Source of the DNA: Noviluteimonas gilva
GTDB taxonomy: Bacteria; Pseudomonadota; Gammaproteobacteria; Xanthomonadales; Xanthomonadaceae
DNA: 64,000 nt
Assembly (NCBI RefSeq): GCF_009740395.1
Contig: NZ_WOXT01000006.1
Coordinates: forward strand, 123,367-187,366
Reading direction: 5' to 3'
Position 1 is the stretch's first letter; each line of letters starts with the position of its first letter. This document shows, in pieces, positions 1-8,840 of the stretch. A model generated the notes under the pieces. It was not told the origin of the DNA and ran no database searches. It saw only the letters and a list, made by a program, of their open reading frames with translations. The position numbers and the translations under genes were made by a program.

Positions 1-58
1 ACAGCGCCAGGAGCAGGAGAAGCGCGATCGCCGCCAGTCTGCGTGCCAGTGCGCGCAT
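1..58 (-). CDS. Partial CDS, N-terminal signal sequence only
   Basis: An ATG at 56-58 on the minus strand opens a frame that runs off the left edge. The 19 visible residues begin M-R-A-L-A-R-R and continue into an Ala/Leu-rich hydrophobic stretch, typical of a signal peptide or membrane anchor. It starts 18 bases after the stop of the HupE-like gene and points the same way, so it is probably the fourth gene of that operon. Nothing can be said about the mature product. Confidence 0.5.
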   Translation of the reverse strand, partial: MRALARRLAAIALLLLLAL

Positions 59-76
59 CGCCGCGCCCCCTTGGAA

Positions 77-1075
77 TCAAGCCCAGATCGACACTGTACG
101 CTGGATCGTCCAGAAGGCGGCAGCCCCGCCGATCGCATAGGCCGGGGCGTAGTGGGACCACTGGGGCAGGCGCGGGATCCACCGCTTCGTCGCGGCCACC
201 ACGGCAAGCGCCCCGCAGACGAACACCAGTTGGCCGAGCTCCACGCCGACGTTGAAGGTCAGCAGCGCAATCGGAATGGCCTTCTGCGGCAATCCGACAT
301 CGGCCAGCGCGCCGGCGAAGCCGAAGCCATGCAACAACCCGAACGCGAACGCGACGACCCACGGGGCGCGCGCGGTCAGCCCGGGCTTTCCATGCATGCC
401 GCGAATCACCTGGGCCGAGACGAACACGATGCTCAACGCGATCGTCGCCTCCACCGGCGCGCCGGGCACGTGCACCCAGCCCAGTGTCGCGGCGACCAGC
501 GTCAGGCTATGTGCCGCAGTGAACGCCGTCACCGTCGCGACGATGCGCACACCGCCGCGCACGACCAGCAACAACGCAAGCACGAACAGCAGATGATCGA
601 TACCGCCGAGGATGTGCTCGACGCCGAGCACGAGATACGACCAGGCGATCTGGCCGGTCGATGCGGGCGCCTCCACGATGAAAGACGTGCGCACGGGCGG
701 GAGGCGTTCGACCTGGCTGGCACCATCGGCCCATTCCACGCGCGCGATGATGTCCGTCGCGCCCGTCGCGCGACCTTCGAAACGGATCGCCTGCCCCACC
801 ATCCCGCCGGAGCGATGCACGCGCCATTGTTCGACGATCGCATCGCCGGTGAATGCGGTACGCGGCGCTGCTTCTACGCGCGTGCCGTCGGGAAAGCGGA
901 CGTGCATCGCCATCGGTGTGCCGCGATCCAACGCGGGCACCTTCCACAGGACGTCGTAACGTTCGGCGTCGATCTGGCGCAGTTCGAAATACGCGGGACG
1001 GAAGGTATCCGCGCGAGCCGTTCCGAAGCACGCAGCGATCAGGAACAGCACAACGCACCACAGGCAGCGATTCAT
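77..1075 (-). CDS. HupE/UreJ_2 family membrane protein (copy 1)
   Basis: A protein of 332 residues with a signal peptide, a periplasmic beta-rich part (about residues 25-165) and a C-terminal multi-span domain. The membrane part carries the HupE/UreJ_2 signatures GGIDHLLFVLAL, TAAHSLTL and LLHGFGFAGAL, with conserved His residues suited to metal handling. Relatives are linked to nickel or cobalt transport; the substrate of this branch is not established. The start overlaps the PPIase stop by four bases (ATGA), which fixes the start and implies translational coupling. A close paralogue lies at 34302-35309. Confidence 0.85.
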   Translation of the reverse strand: MNRCLWCVVLFLIAACFGTARADTFRPAYFELRQIDAERYDVLWKVPALDRGTPMAMHVRFPDGTRVEAAPRTAFTGDAIVEQWRVHRSGGMVGQAIRFEGRATGATDIIARVEWADGASQVERLPPVRTSFIVEAPASTGQIAWSYLVLGVEHILGGIDHLLFVLALLLVVRGGVRIVATVTAFTAAHSLTLVAATLGWVHVPGAPVEATIALSIVFVSAQVIRGMHGKPGLTARAPWVVAFAFGLLHGFGFAGALADVGLPQKAIPIALLTFNVGVELGQLVFVCGALAVVAATKRWIPRLPQWSHYAPAYAIGGAAAFWTIQRTVSIWA

Positions 1076-1950
1076 GGTGCGCCGTCGGCCGCGATGCGCT
1101 GCCCGTTGTCCGCGATCGCCTGCGCGAGGTCTGCGTCCAGTTCGATCTTGTAATGCTTGCGCAACGCCGCGAGATAAGCGCGATCGGCACGCCGGGTGCG
1201 ATCGCGCAGCCAGTCGCGTTCCACCTCTTCGCGCACGTCCGCCAAGGGTGGCAGACGCGCGGGAGTGCGCGCGTTCAAGCGCACCAGATGCGTGCCGAAG
1301 CTCGAGGCAATCGGGCCGCTCCACTCGCCGATCGGCGCACGGTCGAGTGCGTGCACGAATGCGCTGCCGAACGACGTGACCAGATCGTCGGCCGCCATCG
1401 CGTCCACGTGCGCCGGCAACAACGTGACGTCGCCCGGCACGGCGCCTTCGACGCGCGACAGCAGTACACGCGCTGCTTCGACGTCAGCGTGCAATCGCGC
1501 GCCCCGACGCCGCGGATCGAAGTAAACCTGCTGCAAGGAGTAACGCGGCGCGATGCGATAAGCCCCCGGATGCGTGCGCAACCACGCCTGCAGTTCCGCA
1601 TCCTGCGGCACCGCGGCCGCCATACCCTCGTTCAGCGAGGCCATGCGGTTCGCCACGCGCCGACGCACGACCTCGTCTTCGCGATCCAACCCCGCGGACA
1701 GCCCTTCGCGATACAACAACTCATCCTCGATCCACGCATCGATCGACTGTCGCAGCTCCGCCTGCGTCGGCGGCCGCTGCCACGTGCGTTCGAACTGCAC
1801 CGCCAACGCATTCGCCTGCGCCTGGTCGACGATGATCGCGGAAGGATCGGACGCACCCGCGCCGTTCACCCACGCATCGAGTGCGAACAACAGCGCACCG
1901 ATCGCAAGGAAATGCAGCAGCGGCTCACGCAACAGTCGCGGCGTGGGCAT
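1072..1950 (-). CDS. Parvulin-like peptidyl-prolyl isomerase (copy 1)
   Basis: A protein of 292 residues with an N-terminal membrane anchor (residues about 10-28, after RLLREPLLHFL) and a C-terminal PpiC/parvulin-like domain, seen from the GPIASSFGTHLVRL stretch, which matches the usual G-P-V-x-S-x-x-G-x-H-L-V pattern. It probably acts as an inner-membrane anchored foldase facing the periplasm. It is the middle gene of the DUF3604-PPIase-HupE cassette. Both its start (1950) and its end (1072) overlap neighbours by ATGA. Its partner substrates are inferred to be the two cassette products, without direct evidence. Confidence 0.82.
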   Translation of the reverse strand: MPTPRLLREPLLHFLAIGALLFALDAWVNGAGASDPSAIIVDQAQANALAVQFERTWQRPPTQAELRQSIDAWIEDELLYREGLSAGLDREDEVVRRRVANRMASLNEGMAAAVPQDAELQAWLRTHPGAYRIAPRYSLQQVYFDPRRRGARLHADVEAARVLLSRVEGAVPGDVTLLPAHVDAMAADDLVTSFGSAFVHALDRAPIGEWSGPIASSFGTHLVRLNARTPARLPPLADVREEVERDWLRDRTRRADRAYLAALRKHYKIELDADLAQAIADNGQRIAADGAP

Positions 1951-3881
1951 CAACGGTGCCCGGCCATCGGCGTGTACCAGATCGGCGAGGTGAAGCCGCG
2001 CTCCTGCAGCGTCATCTGCACGGAGGCCGGCATCTTCGAATGGAAACGCACGACGTCGTAGGCGGTCCAGCGCGGCGTTGGGATTTCCAGCGCGCGCACG
2101 TAGTACACAGCGCGCACGCGCGGGTCGAATTCCGGATCGGTCCACGCGGCGATCAGTTCGGGCGCACCAATCGTGTTCTTGTACGTCGCGGTTCTCAGAT
2201 CGACCGTATTGCCGACATCCGGCAACTTGCCCTTGGCATCAGGGGCGCGCGCACCCGACCATTTCACGTCCCACACTTTCTCGTGCGTCTGTCCTTCGGC
2301 GTCCACCCAGCCCTTGATGATCGAGACGCGGTCGAGGTTCGCGCCGTCGCCATCCTTCATCGCCGCGATGAGGAAGGTCGGCGCCTTAGCGCGCTGCGGG
2401 GACGCCGACAGGTCGCCGCCCATCGGCACGCCCTTGGCGTAGCCGTTCGCGACGAGGTCCTTCAAATCCTCCGCGCTGAAATTGAAGCCGCCGAAGAAAC
2501 GCAGCGTCATGCGCGTGCCCGTCGTCGCGAAGGTTTCGCGACGCTGCATCGCATCCCACAAGGCTTCGCGCGTGTTCGCCGTCGCCCACACGCCCATGTA
2601 ACCCGCCGACACCATGTCCGATCCGCGCTTGGCCGCGGGACCGGAGCCGAGCACCGTCGGTTGCCAGCGCGTGGCCGAGGGTTCGACGCCGCGGAACTTG
2701 CCCCAGAAGTTGTCCTCCTCCGCGGTCGGCAGGCCCGTGTGCGTGTCGGTCGCGCCGTTCGCACCCAGCTTGAAAGGATTGGCGCCGAGCTCGCGGTCCA
2801 GGCGCAGACCAGACTTCAACGCCTCACGCCAATACTCGGTGCGCAGCATGCCGGGCTGCTTGGGCAGGCCGACGAGATTGCCGGCATCCCAGAGATCCCA
2901 GTTCGCATACGCGTCGTTGGGCGACAGGCGCGGGTGGCTTTCGCTCTGTCCCTTGATCTGCACGACTTCGAACAAGCGCTCCCAGCGTGCGCGGGTCTGC
3001 GCGTATTCGCGCGTCAGCGGACGGCCGTCGAAGCGTTGCTCTTCGAACATGCGGCCGTTGGAGAGATTGCCGTTGTGCGGAATCGCCAGCACCCTGCCGC
3101 CGGTCTTGCGTTCGTAGTCTTCCATCCACGCCCACAGCGTTTCGGGATCCTGGCTCTGGAAGGTCGTCAGCGGCAGCATCTGCTTCGCCTTGTCGGCGCC
3201 ATCGCGATAAATGATGTTGCGATGCAGGTTGTTGCCGCCGTTGGCGTTGACGGTCCATTCGTAGCCGATGAACGCGGTGAACTTCCCCGGCGCGTTGTAC
3301 TTGTCGGCGATGACGATCGTCTTCTGCCACGCCGATCCCATCCACTTCGGATCTTCCATCACGTCCGGCGTCTTGCCGTTGGCCTGGTGGCGGATCAGGT
3401 CCATCGCCGCGTCGTGCATGCGGTGTTCGTCGCCGCTGCGCAATGCATCCGACCAACCCCTGACAACGGGATCGGCCATCATTTCCGGATTGCGCGCGAT
3501 CACTTCGCTGATCGTGCCCATGCCATCGGAGTGATCGGTGATCGCCATCCAGTCGAGCGGGCGCTTGAGCTTCACCGGGCGCCCCGTGTTCGACGTGACC
3601 TCGTCGCCGCGCGCCAGGCGGAAGGCTTCTTCCGGCGTGGTGACCACGCCTTCGGTGCCCGCGTCGACCGACCAACCGGTGTGCACATGCGTGTCGCCGA
3701 AGTAGGCGCGCGTCGGGTACGCGGTGTGTGCGACGGCTTGCGTCGTCGCCGCGGGCGCGACCTTCGGCGGCTCGGCATCCGGCACCGGCTTGCACGCGGC
3801 GAGCAACAACATCAGCGGCAACAACCTGGCGAACGCTTGCACGGGTGTGGTCTCCAGCAGAGCGCGAGTTTTATCCGACAT
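1950..3881 (-). CDS. DUF3604 lipoprotein with PHP-like metal motifs (copy 1)
   Basis: A lipoprotein of 643 residues: the signal ends in LLLAAC, with the lipidated Cys at residue 30. The family is DUF3604. Visible candidate metal ligands fall in PHP-hydrolase order: GDTHVHTGWS (H65, H67), then ITDHSDGMG, then IPHNGNLSNGR, then ATDTHTGL. This suggests a divalent-metal phosphoesterase-like enzyme outside the cytoplasm, which is inference. The ATG at 3881 was chosen because it gives a proper lipoprotein signal. It is the first gene of the cassette and its stop overlaps the PPIase start by ATGA. The paralogue is at 36175-38067. Confidence 0.82.
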   Translation of the reverse strand: MSDKTRALLETTPVQAFARLLPLMLLLAACKPVPDAEPPKVAPAATTQAVAHTAYPTRAYFGDTHVHTGWSVDAGTEGVVTTPEEAFRLARGDEVTSNTGRPVKLKRPLDWMAITDHSDGMGTISEVIARNPEMMADPVVRGWSDALRSGDEHRMHDAAMDLIRHQANGKTPDVMEDPKWMGSAWQKTIVIADKYNAPGKFTAFIGYEWTVNANGGNNLHRNIIYRDGADKAKQMLPLTTFQSQDPETLWAWMEDYERKTGGRVLAIPHNGNLSNGRMFEEQRFDGRPLTREYAQTRARWERLFEVVQIKGQSESHPRLSPNDAYANWDLWDAGNLVGLPKQPGMLRTEYWREALKSGLRLDRELGANPFKLGANGATDTHTGLPTAEEDNFWGKFRGVEPSATRWQPTVLGSGPAAKRGSDMVSAGYMGVWATANTREALWDAMQRRETFATTGTRMTLRFFGGFNFSAEDLKDLVANGYAKGVPMGGDLSASPQRAKAPTFLIAAMKDGDGANLDRVSIIKGWVDAEGQTHEKVWDVKWSGARAPDAKGKLPDVGNTVDLRTATYKNTIGAPELIAAWTDPEFDPRVRAVYYVRALEIPTPRWTAYDVVRFHSKMPASVQMTLQERGFTSPIWYTPMAGHR

Positions 3882-4164
3882 TGCAGTGCCCTGCGAACGG
3901 TGTGCGCCATGTAACGCCGACGTTCGAAGAAAAGCGAACGAGTTATTTCCGCAGCGAGAGTGTTCGTGTTCGACAGGGGGACCAGCGAGGCTTGTTTTCA
4001 CAAAACTCGCTGGGAGACCACGCCCCGCCTCCCCGCCTCCTCTCCCGATGGGAGGGGCCCGCAGCGTGATCTGTTTCCCCCTGACCATGACTCATGGCCC
4101 AGCGTCCGGGGCCGTACGCGATGGCAGACTCGACGCTTTGTCGCCTTCGTCCCAGGGGAAATCC
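3882..4164. promoter_or_regulatory. Divergent intergenic region, DUF3604 operon / M28 peptidase
   Basis: These 283 bases separate two divergently transcribed secreted-protein genes and must carry both promoters. No strong sigma-70 boxes stand out. The part near 3925-4020 is less GC-rich. The only clear structure is the C/G-rich hairpin listed at 4039-4057. No gene was seen here. Confidence 0.4.
4039..4057. repeat. REP-like hairpin CCTCTCCC/GGGAGGGG
   Basis: Eight base pairs (one of them G-T) form between 4039-4046 and 4050-4057 around a GAT loop. The form resembles the CCCTCTCCC...GGGAGAGGG intergenic palindromes common in Xanthomonadaceae; that family link is from memory. There is no T-tract, so it is not an obvious terminator. 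Confidence 0.4.
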
Positions 4165-5775
4165 ATGAAGCGAGTGCTGCTGGCGGCTGCTGCCGTCATG
4201 CTGGTCGGCGGTGTGCACGCCGAAAACCGTGTTGCTGAAGAGCGGGTCGACCTGTCCATGACCGGTCGCATTCGGCAGGAAGCCTTCACGCATTCGCAGG
4301 TGATGCCGCTGCTGACGCACCTGACCGAACAGATCGGTCCGCGCCTGACCAATTCCCCGGCGATGGCGCAGGCGAATGCCTGGACGCGTTCGAAGTTCAA
4401 CGAGTGGGGCCTGGCCAACGTCCACGACGAAGCCATGCTCGAGCCCTTCGGCCGCGGCTGGGAGTTCCGCAGGGCCAGCGTCGAGATGCTGAGCCCGCGC
4501 GCGTTTCCGCTGCACGCGCTGCCGAAGGCCTGGACGCCCGGCACGAACGGGCCGGTCGAAGGCGACGCCTTCGCCGCCAAGCTCGAATCGAAGGCGGACC
4601 TGGAGAAGTTCAAGGGCAAGCTGAAGGGCAAGATCGTCTTCATCGCCGAGGCGCGCGCCTACAAGCCCGGTGAGAAGGCCGACTGGCATCGCGAGACGGA
4701 CGAAACGCTCGATGCGATGAAGTCGCTGACCGTGCCCGCCGACCAGACCGACGAAGCGCGTGAAGAAGCGCGCGACAAGCGCCGCAAGCGCATCGAGTTC
4801 ACGCCTCTGTTGAACCAGTTCCTGATCGACGAAGGCGCGGTCGCCGCCGTCAGCCCCAGCGGCTGGGACAACGGCATCCTCCTCGTGTCCGGTGGCGGTT
4901 CACGCAAGGCGGGTGAATCGGTCGGCGTGCCGTCGCTCGCGATGTCCGCCGAGCACTACAACAACGTGATGCGCGCGCTCGACCGCAAGGAAACGGTGCG
5001 CCTGCGCGTCAACGTCGATGCGAACTTCACCAGCGACGCCAATCAACCGGCCTACAACACCCTCGCCGAAATCCCCGGCACCGGCCCGCACCGCAATGAA
5101 GTGGTGATCATCGGCGCGCACATGGATTCCTGGCACGCGGGCACGGGCGCCGCCGACAACGGCGCGGGCGTGGCGGTGATGATGGAAGCCATGCGCATCC
5201 TCAAGGCCGTGGGCGCGAAGCCCGATCGCACGATCCGCATCGCGTTGTGGACCGGCGAAGAACAGGGCCTGCTCGGCTCGGCCGATTACGTGTCGCGCCA
5301 CTTCGGCAAGTTCCCCGACCCCACCGACCCGCAGGAAAAGGCGATGCCGCTTTCCCTTCGCAAGGTGAAGGGCACGCTGCAGCCGGCGCGCGATTACGGC
5401 AACGTCGCGGCGTATTTCAACCTCGACAACGGCGGCGGCAAGATCCGCGGCGTGTACGCGCAGGAAAACATGGCGGTCGCGCCGATCTTCGAAACGTGGC
5501 TCAAGCCGTTCAACGACGTCGGCGCGACCATCGTCACCCAGCGCAACACCGGCAGCACCGACCACGTGTCCTTCGACAACATCGGCCTGCCCGGCTTCCA
5601 GTTCGTGCAGGACGACCTGGACTACTTCACCAACGTCCACCACAGCGATCTGGACGTGCTCGACCACATCGTGCCGGAAGACCTCAAGCAGGCCTCCGCG
5701 ATCGTGGCCTCGTTCGCGTACAACGCGGCGATGCGTTCGGAAAAGTTGCCGCGCAAGGCGTTGTCGGAGAACTGA
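4165..5775 (+). CDS. Secreted M28 family metallopeptidase
   Basis: A protein of 536 residues with a signal peptide (cleavage near VHA-EN, residue 19). The catalytic domain follows a PA-like insert around residues 130-265. Zinc and catalytic residues are visible: GAHMDSWHAGTGAADNGAG (H319, D321, D331) and LWTGEEQGLLGS (E365, E366), with a further Asp and a late His expected in QDDLDYFTNVHHSDLD. This is a typical exported di-zinc aminopeptidase or carboxypeptidase of family M28. The ATG is preceded by AGGGGAAA at 4154-4161. It ends four bases before the convergent porin gene. Confidence 0.92.
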   Translation: MKRVLLAAAAVMLVGGVHAENRVAEERVDLSMTGRIRQEAFTHSQVMPLLTHLTEQIGPRLTNSPAMAQANAWTRSKFNEWGLANVHDEAMLEPFGRGWEFRRASVEMLSPRAFPLHALPKAWTPGTNGPVEGDAFAAKLESKADLEKFKGKLKGKIVFIAEARAYKPGEKADWHRETDETLDAMKSLTVPADQTDEAREEARDKRRKRIEFTPLLNQFLIDEGAVAAVSPSGWDNGILLVSGGGSRKAGESVGVPSLAMSAEHYNNVMRALDRKETVRLRVNVDANFTSDANQPAYNTLAEIPGTGPHRNEVVIIGAHMDSWHAGTGAADNGAGVAVMMEAMRILKAVGAKPDRTIRIALWTGEEQGLLGSADYVSRHFGKFPDPTDPQEKAMPLSLRKVKGTLQPARDYGNVAAYFNLDNGGGKIRGVYAQENMAVAPIFETWLKPFNDVGATIVTQRNTGSTDHVSFDNIGLPGFQFVQDDLDYFTNVHHSDLDVLDHIVPEDLKQASAIVASFAYNAAMRSEKLPRKALSEN

Positions 5776-5779
5776 TCGC

Positions 5780-7129
5780 TCAGAACGGCAGGTCGTAGAA
5801 CACCATCACGCGCAAGTCGGTCAGGTCGGTATCGCCAGGATCGTCCTGATTCACCACCGCGTAGCGCACGCGCACCATCAGCCCCTTGAGCATGCCCTCA
5901 GGGGGCGACCACTGCACGTTGAAGTCCGTCTCGCCGCGGCCATAACCCGAGGCCGCATCCGGATCCGATCCGGCGACATACAACGCGTACGCACTCAGGC
6001 CGGTGTGCTTCGGGAAGGTGTAGGCCGCGCGCACGAGCCACGCAGTCTCGCCCGCGCGATTGAAGTCTTCCACCTGCACGCTGGTGTAGCCCGGATAGCC
6101 GCTCCACGGCGTGGTCATGTCGCGGTCGCCGCCGGCGTCGGTGTACGCCGCCGTGAGCAGCACGCCGCCCGCGCCGAGTTCGGCTTTCACGCCCCACTGG
6201 TGCGCTTCGAAGTCGCTACCGGTCAGACGGTTGTCGCCAACGCTCTGCTGGTCGGAGTACTGCGCCGCGAACTTCAGCTTCGCGTTCCCACCGATCGGGA
6301 TGCCGTACTTGGCCTCGGTGTAGAAGATGTTGATGACATTGCTGCTCCAGTAATTGATCGCGCCGATCGAGAGCTCGCCCTTGGTGTAGTTCAGGCCGGC
6401 GGCGTACACGCCGCGCTTGATGTCCGCGCCTGCGTCGTCTGACATCGACACGAACTCATCGCTGTTGCGTTCCTTGATTTTGTCGACGTAGCCCGCGCCC
6501 CAACGCCATTGCCCGGTTTGTTTTCCGTCTCCGTGAAGGCCACTGAAGACCGCGGCGAGGAACGTGTTGGGCGTCATGCGCGAGTCGTTCTTGTTGATGT
6601 AGGGCGTGTCGAGCCCCTGTGCGCCGATCGTCAGCTTCGCCTCTTCGCCGAGCAGCGTTTCGACATAGGCCTCGCCCAGCACCGCGTAGCCTTCCTGGCC
6701 GGGCTTGAGCAACAGCGTGCCGTCTTTTTCGTCGGGTGCGTACAGCGGCGCGGAACCGTAGGCGGTTGCGCCGAAGGCGAAGCGCTCGCGGAAGTAGCCG
6801 GTCTTGAATCCCGCCGAGCCGCCAAGCGCCCACGCTTCGCTTTCGGTGTCGTCGTACTTCTCGCGGCCCAGGTAGTAGCTGCGCGCCTGGAATTTCCAGT
6901 CGGTGTCTTCGAACGCCTTGCGCCGCGTCTCGCGCACCCATTCGTCGTGGGTGAGCACGCCGAAGCTGCCGTCCATCTGCGTGTGGCCCTGCTCGGTGGA
7001 GTCTCCTTCCTCCTCCTCTTCCGGCGGCGGCGCGGTGGTCTGCGCCATCGCAGGCGCGGCCATGCACGCGCCGACGCCTGCGGCGAGCACCGCGAGCCAG
7101 ATGCGTCGCGGGGCGACGCACGCGCTCAT
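5780..7129 (-). CDS. OprD-like outer membrane porin
   Basis: A protein of 449 residues with a signal peptide ending near PAMAQ, an acidic N-terminus (a run of Pro and Glu), and a series of amphipathic beta strands ending in aromatic Phe (YDLPF), the usual outer membrane barrel terminus. The segment around GAQGLDTPYINKNDSRMTPNT matches the OprD-family constriction region. It is the third gene of the decarboxylase-exchanger-porin operon; its start at 7129 overlaps the exchanger stop by ATGA. It may let the amino acid substrate or the amine product cross the outer membrane; this is inferred from position. Confidence 0.75.
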   Translation of the reverse strand: MSACVAPRRIWLAVLAAGVGACMAAPAMAQTTAPPPEEEEEGDSTEQGHTQMDGSFGVLTHDEWVRETRRKAFEDTDWKFQARSYYLGREKYDDTESEAWALGGSAGFKTGYFRERFAFGATAYGSAPLYAPDEKDGTLLLKPGQEGYAVLGEAYVETLLGEEAKLTIGAQGLDTPYINKNDSRMTPNTFLAAVFSGLHGDGKQTGQWRWGAGYVDKIKERNSDEFVSMSDDAGADIKRGVYAAGLNYTKGELSIGAINYWSSNVINIFYTEAKYGIPIGGNAKLKFAAQYSDQQSVGDNRLTGSDFEAHQWGVKAELGAGGVLLTAAYTDAGGDRDMTTPWSGYPGYTSVQVEDFNRAGETAWLVRAAYTFPKHTGLSAYALYVAGSDPDAASGYGRGETDFNVQWSPPEGMLKGLMVRVRYAVVNQDDPGDTDLTDLRVMVFYDLPF

Positions 7130-8826
7130 TGCGAAAACACCATGGCGAAGTAGCCGAACACGGTGTAGAGCACGCCGGACACCGCATAACCGACCGGGAA
7201 GCCGACCCACGGCACCGTGCTGTCGATCTCCTTCGACGCTTCGCGTGCAGGCCCGGAGTGCGAGCGCGAGCCCGCCACGCCGCCCATCAACACCGCGGGA
7301 TTGATCTTGAAGAAGTGATAGCCGATCGCCCACGTCACGAAGGGCGGGATCGTGCTCGCGATGAAGCCGGCGAGGAAGATCTTCACTGCGATCGCACCGG
7401 TCAGCTGTTCGAGCAGCGTCGCACCGGCGTTGATGCCCACGATCGCGATGAACGTCACCAGGCCCAGGTCTTCGAGGATGTTGCGCGCCGCGTTCGGCGT
7501 GCTGCCGAAGAAGCGCAGGCGCGACACGACCGAGGACACGAGGATGCCGGACAGCAGCAAGCCGCCGGCGTTGCCCAGGCCCACCGAGAAATCGCCGACC
7601 GGTACGGTGATCTTGCCGATGAGCAGCCCGATCACCATGCCCGCCGAAAGTGTCAACAGATCCGTCGACGTACTCGGACGCGCGATCTTGCCCACCATGT
7701 CGCCGATCTTCTGCACCGCGCTGCGCAAGCCGGTGAGGTACAGCACGTCGAAACGCTTGAGCGCGGTTTCCGCGCCCAGCGGAAGCGGTTCGCCGCTTCG
7801 CTCGATGCGGCTGATCCCGACTTGTCCCGCGAACTCTTCGGGCGCGAAGGACTTGAGCGGACGCCCTTCGAATTCCTTGTTGACCACGAGCACTTCGGCC
7901 TGGTCGAGCGGGATGTTGAGCACGCCCGCGTCGGGGACTTCCGGGCCCAGCAGGCCGAGGTTCGACGTCAGGTCTTCGAGCCGGCCACCCAATGCGATGA
8001 TATCGCCCTTGCGCAACACGAGGTCTGCGCCCGCACCGAGCGACGCGCCGTCGCGCACCACGTTCGCGATCCGATATTGCGGATACGCCGTGCGCAACTG
8101 CGCAATGCTCTGTCCATCCGTCGCGGAATTCTCGAGCCGATAAGCACGCAGCCCGCCGGTGCGATAGCCGGTGATGCCGGCGTCATCGACATTGCGCACG
8201 CCATTGGCCGCTTCGTATTCCTTCGCGGCCTTCTTGGCATCAACGCCCCACCAACGCGGCAGGTATTTGCAGATCAGGATGATGCCGACCGTGCCCCAGA
8301 TGTAGGTCACGCCGTAACCGAGCGCGATCATGCCCGACACCTGTTCGGCGGTCGAACCCGCCGGCAGTTTGTACGCGCCCTGCTCCACTGCCATTTCCGC
8401 GGTGCCGATCGCCGCCGACATGGTCTGCGAGCCGGCGAGGATGCCACCGGCCGAACCGGGCGGCAGCGCGAACCACTTGACCGTCAGCACCACCAGCAAC
8501 AAGCCGAGGCACGAGCAGATCACCGCCAGGATCGTGAAGGTGATGCCGTCCTTCTTGAGGCTGTTGAAGAACGCCGGGCCCACGCGCAGGCCCACGCCGT
8601 ACATGAAGAGGTAATAGAAAAGCGACTTGGCGAAGTTGTCGAGTTGCAACTTCACGCCGTACGTCGATGCCCACGTCGCCAACGCAGCGCCGACGACGAC
8701 CGCCGCCGCCACCATGCCGAGCCCGTAACCCTTGACCGAGAACTTGCCGACCCACACCGCCATCCCGACGGTGAAGAACAAGAGGATGTACGGATTGTCC
8801 GCGAGGAATTGGAAGAACCCTTGCAT
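7126..8826 (-). CDS. AspT-type amino acid:product exchanger
   Basis: An integral membrane protein of 566 residues with two hydrophobic halves joined by a cytoplasmic region carrying TrkA-C/RCK_C-like modules (around residues 210-370, with GADLVLRKGDIIALGGR and the second copy near FDVLYLTG). This arrangement and the conserved stretch GGVAGSRSHSGPA near the C-terminus belong to the aspartate:alanine exchanger (AAEx, AspT/YidE) family. The ATG at 8826 is preceded by AGGGAG. It lies 14 bases downstream of the decarboxylase, so it most likely exchanges that enzyme's substrate for its amine product across the inner membrane. Confidence 0.85.
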   Translation of the reverse strand: MQGFFQFLADNPYILLFFTVGMAVWVGKFSVKGYGLGMVAAAVVVGAALATWASTYGVKLQLDNFAKSLFYYLFMYGVGLRVGPAFFNSLKKDGITFTILAVICSCLGLLLVVLTVKWFALPPGSAGGILAGSQTMSAAIGTAEMAVEQGAYKLPAGSTAEQVSGMIALGYGVTYIWGTVGIILICKYLPRWWGVDAKKAAKEYEAANGVRNVDDAGITGYRTGGLRAYRLENSATDGQSIAQLRTAYPQYRIANVVRDGASLGAGADLVLRKGDIIALGGRLEDLTSNLGLLGPEVPDAGVLNIPLDQAEVLVVNKEFEGRPLKSFAPEEFAGQVGISRIERSGEPLPLGAETALKRFDVLYLTGLRSAVQKIGDMVGKIARPSTSTDLLTLSAGMVIGLLIGKITVPVGDFSVGLGNAGGLLLSGILVSSVVSRLRFFGSTPNAARNILEDLGLVTFIAIVGINAGATLLEQLTGAIAVKIFLAGFIASTIPPFVTWAIGYHFFKINPAVLMGGVAGSRSHSGPAREASKEIDSTVPWVGFPVGYAVSGVLYTVFGYFAMVFSQ

Positions 8827-8840
8827 GGTGGTACTCCCTG

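Noticed and set aside
1881..3914. A 677-codon plus-strand open frame opposite DUF3604 copy 1
   Set aside because: No domain or signal is recognisable; the minus-strand lipoprotein explains the region and has a paralogue.
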